A DNA stretch of 6,896 bases from Reyranella sp. (GTDB taxonomy: Bacteria > Pseudomonadota > Alphaproteobacteria > Reyranellales > Reyranellaceae): positions 1 to 6,896 of the forward strand of contig JAUXST010000697.1 of assembly GCA_030679805.1 (NCBI GenBank), given 5' to 3'. The translations under genes and the position numbers were made by a program. Numbering within the stretch: the first letter of the stretch is position 1; every line of letters starts with the position of its first letter. Below the pieces are notes generated by a model. The model ran no database searches. It saw only the letters and a list, made by a program, of their open reading frames with translations, and was not told where the DNA came from. Shown here one piece after another: positions 6,475-6,896 of the stretch.

Positions 6475-6896
6475 TCAGAGACGACCGTTTACGGCCGCGT
6501 CGTACATCCTGCGCATCTCGGGAACCCCCGCTTTCACCGGATTGCCGCCGGCCGTCGGATCGACCGCGGCCATCTCGGCGAACTTGTCGAGATGGCTCTC
6601 CTTCACGCCGAGTTCTGCCAGCGTGTGCGGGATGCCGATCTTGCGACGGATATCCAGCGTCCATTCCATGAAGCCGTCGAATGTCGGATTGCGCAACCCG
6701 AGCCAGCGCGACAGGCGCACGATCTTTTCTTCGATGGCCGGCCGGTTGAACTTCAGCACGTAGGGCATGGCGACCGCATTGGTGAGGCCATGATGCGTGT
6801 CGAGTGTCGAGCCGACGGGATGCGACAGCGAGTGGATGGCGCCCAGTCCCTTCTGGAAGGCGGTCGACCCCATCTGGGAGGCCGCGAGCATGTGGC
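6475..6896 (-). CDS. Iron-containing alcohol dehydrogenase, C-terminal part (5' end outside window)
   Basis: The frame is open to the right edge and ends at TGA (6477-6475), giving about 140 residues of the all-helical C-terminal domain. GLGAIHSLSHPVGS and HHGLTNAVAMPYVLKFN hold the histidines expected as metal ligands. Counting from the methionine at 6891-6889, they are H20 and H34, 14 residues apart as in the FucO family, with the conserved H24 between. The end, DPTAGGNPVKAG through MYDAAVNG, also fits this family (class III alcohol dehydrogenases). The NAD(P)-binding domain and the first two metal ligands lie outside the window, so the methionine at 6891 is internal. These enzymes interconvert alcohols and aldehydes. 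The one-base gap to the FAD enzyme indicates one operon, so an amino-alcohol or aldehyde step feeding that enzyme is a reasonable guess. Neither the substrate nor the metal (Fe or Zn) is determined by this sequence. Confidence 0.93.
   Translation of the reverse strand, partial: HMLAASQMGSTAFQKGLGAIHSLSHPVGSTLDTHHGLTNAVAMPYVLKFNRPAIEEKIVRLSRWLGLRNPTFDGFMEWTLDIRRKIGIPHTLAELGVKESHLDKFAEMAAVDPTAGGNPVKAGVPEMRRMYDAAVNGRL

Overview
The window is GC-rich DNA with tightly packed, G/C-ending codons. The gene families suggest a metabolically versatile soil or rhizosphere alphaproteobacterium (Hyphomicrobiales or Rhodospirillales type). The sequence alone does not fix the genus. No rRNA, tRNA, CRISPR array, transposase or insertion-sequence end was seen.

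Layout. Positions 1-465 (+) hold the C-terminal part of a LysR-type regulator whose DNA-binding domain lies outside the window. After a short A/T-rich gap, 535-2220 (+) encodes a complete Na+/phosphate cotransporter with a C-terminal PhoU-like domain. A leader of about 90 bases with two small inverted repeats precedes 2310-3905 (+). This gene encodes a Gfo/Idh/MocA-family NAD(P)-dependent oxidoreductase carrying an unusual N-terminal module of about 75 residues, of a type I associate with glycan-modifying enzymes. On the other strand, reading leftward from the right edge, come the C-terminal part of an iron-containing alcohol dehydrogenase (6896-6475) and, one base later, a complete 817-residue FAD-dependent dimethylglycine/sarcosine dehydrogenase-like enzyme (6473-4020). 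The two rightward genes and the leftward pair converge on a gap of 114 bases.

That gap is the most informative spot. On the minus strand, directly behind the FAD enzyme and behind a good ribosome-binding sequence, is a short reading frame that resembles the signal-cleavage site and first strand of a periplasmic ABC-transporter solute-binding protein. The resemblance stops after about 26 codons, and the frame then runs into the antisense of the Gfo/Idh gene. I read it as the stump of a transporter gene lost when the Gfo/Idh segment was joined here.

How the genes may work together (inference). The alcohol dehydrogenase and FAD enzyme look like a co-translated catabolic pair acting on a small amino-alcohol or N-methylated amine, with the tetrahydrofolate domain capturing one-carbon units. 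A solute-binding protein downstream would fit a former uptake system for the same compound. The phosphate cotransporter and the LysR regulator are not clearly part of that pathway. The Gfo/Idh gene looks like a separate unit, possibly linked to surface-glycan chemistry.
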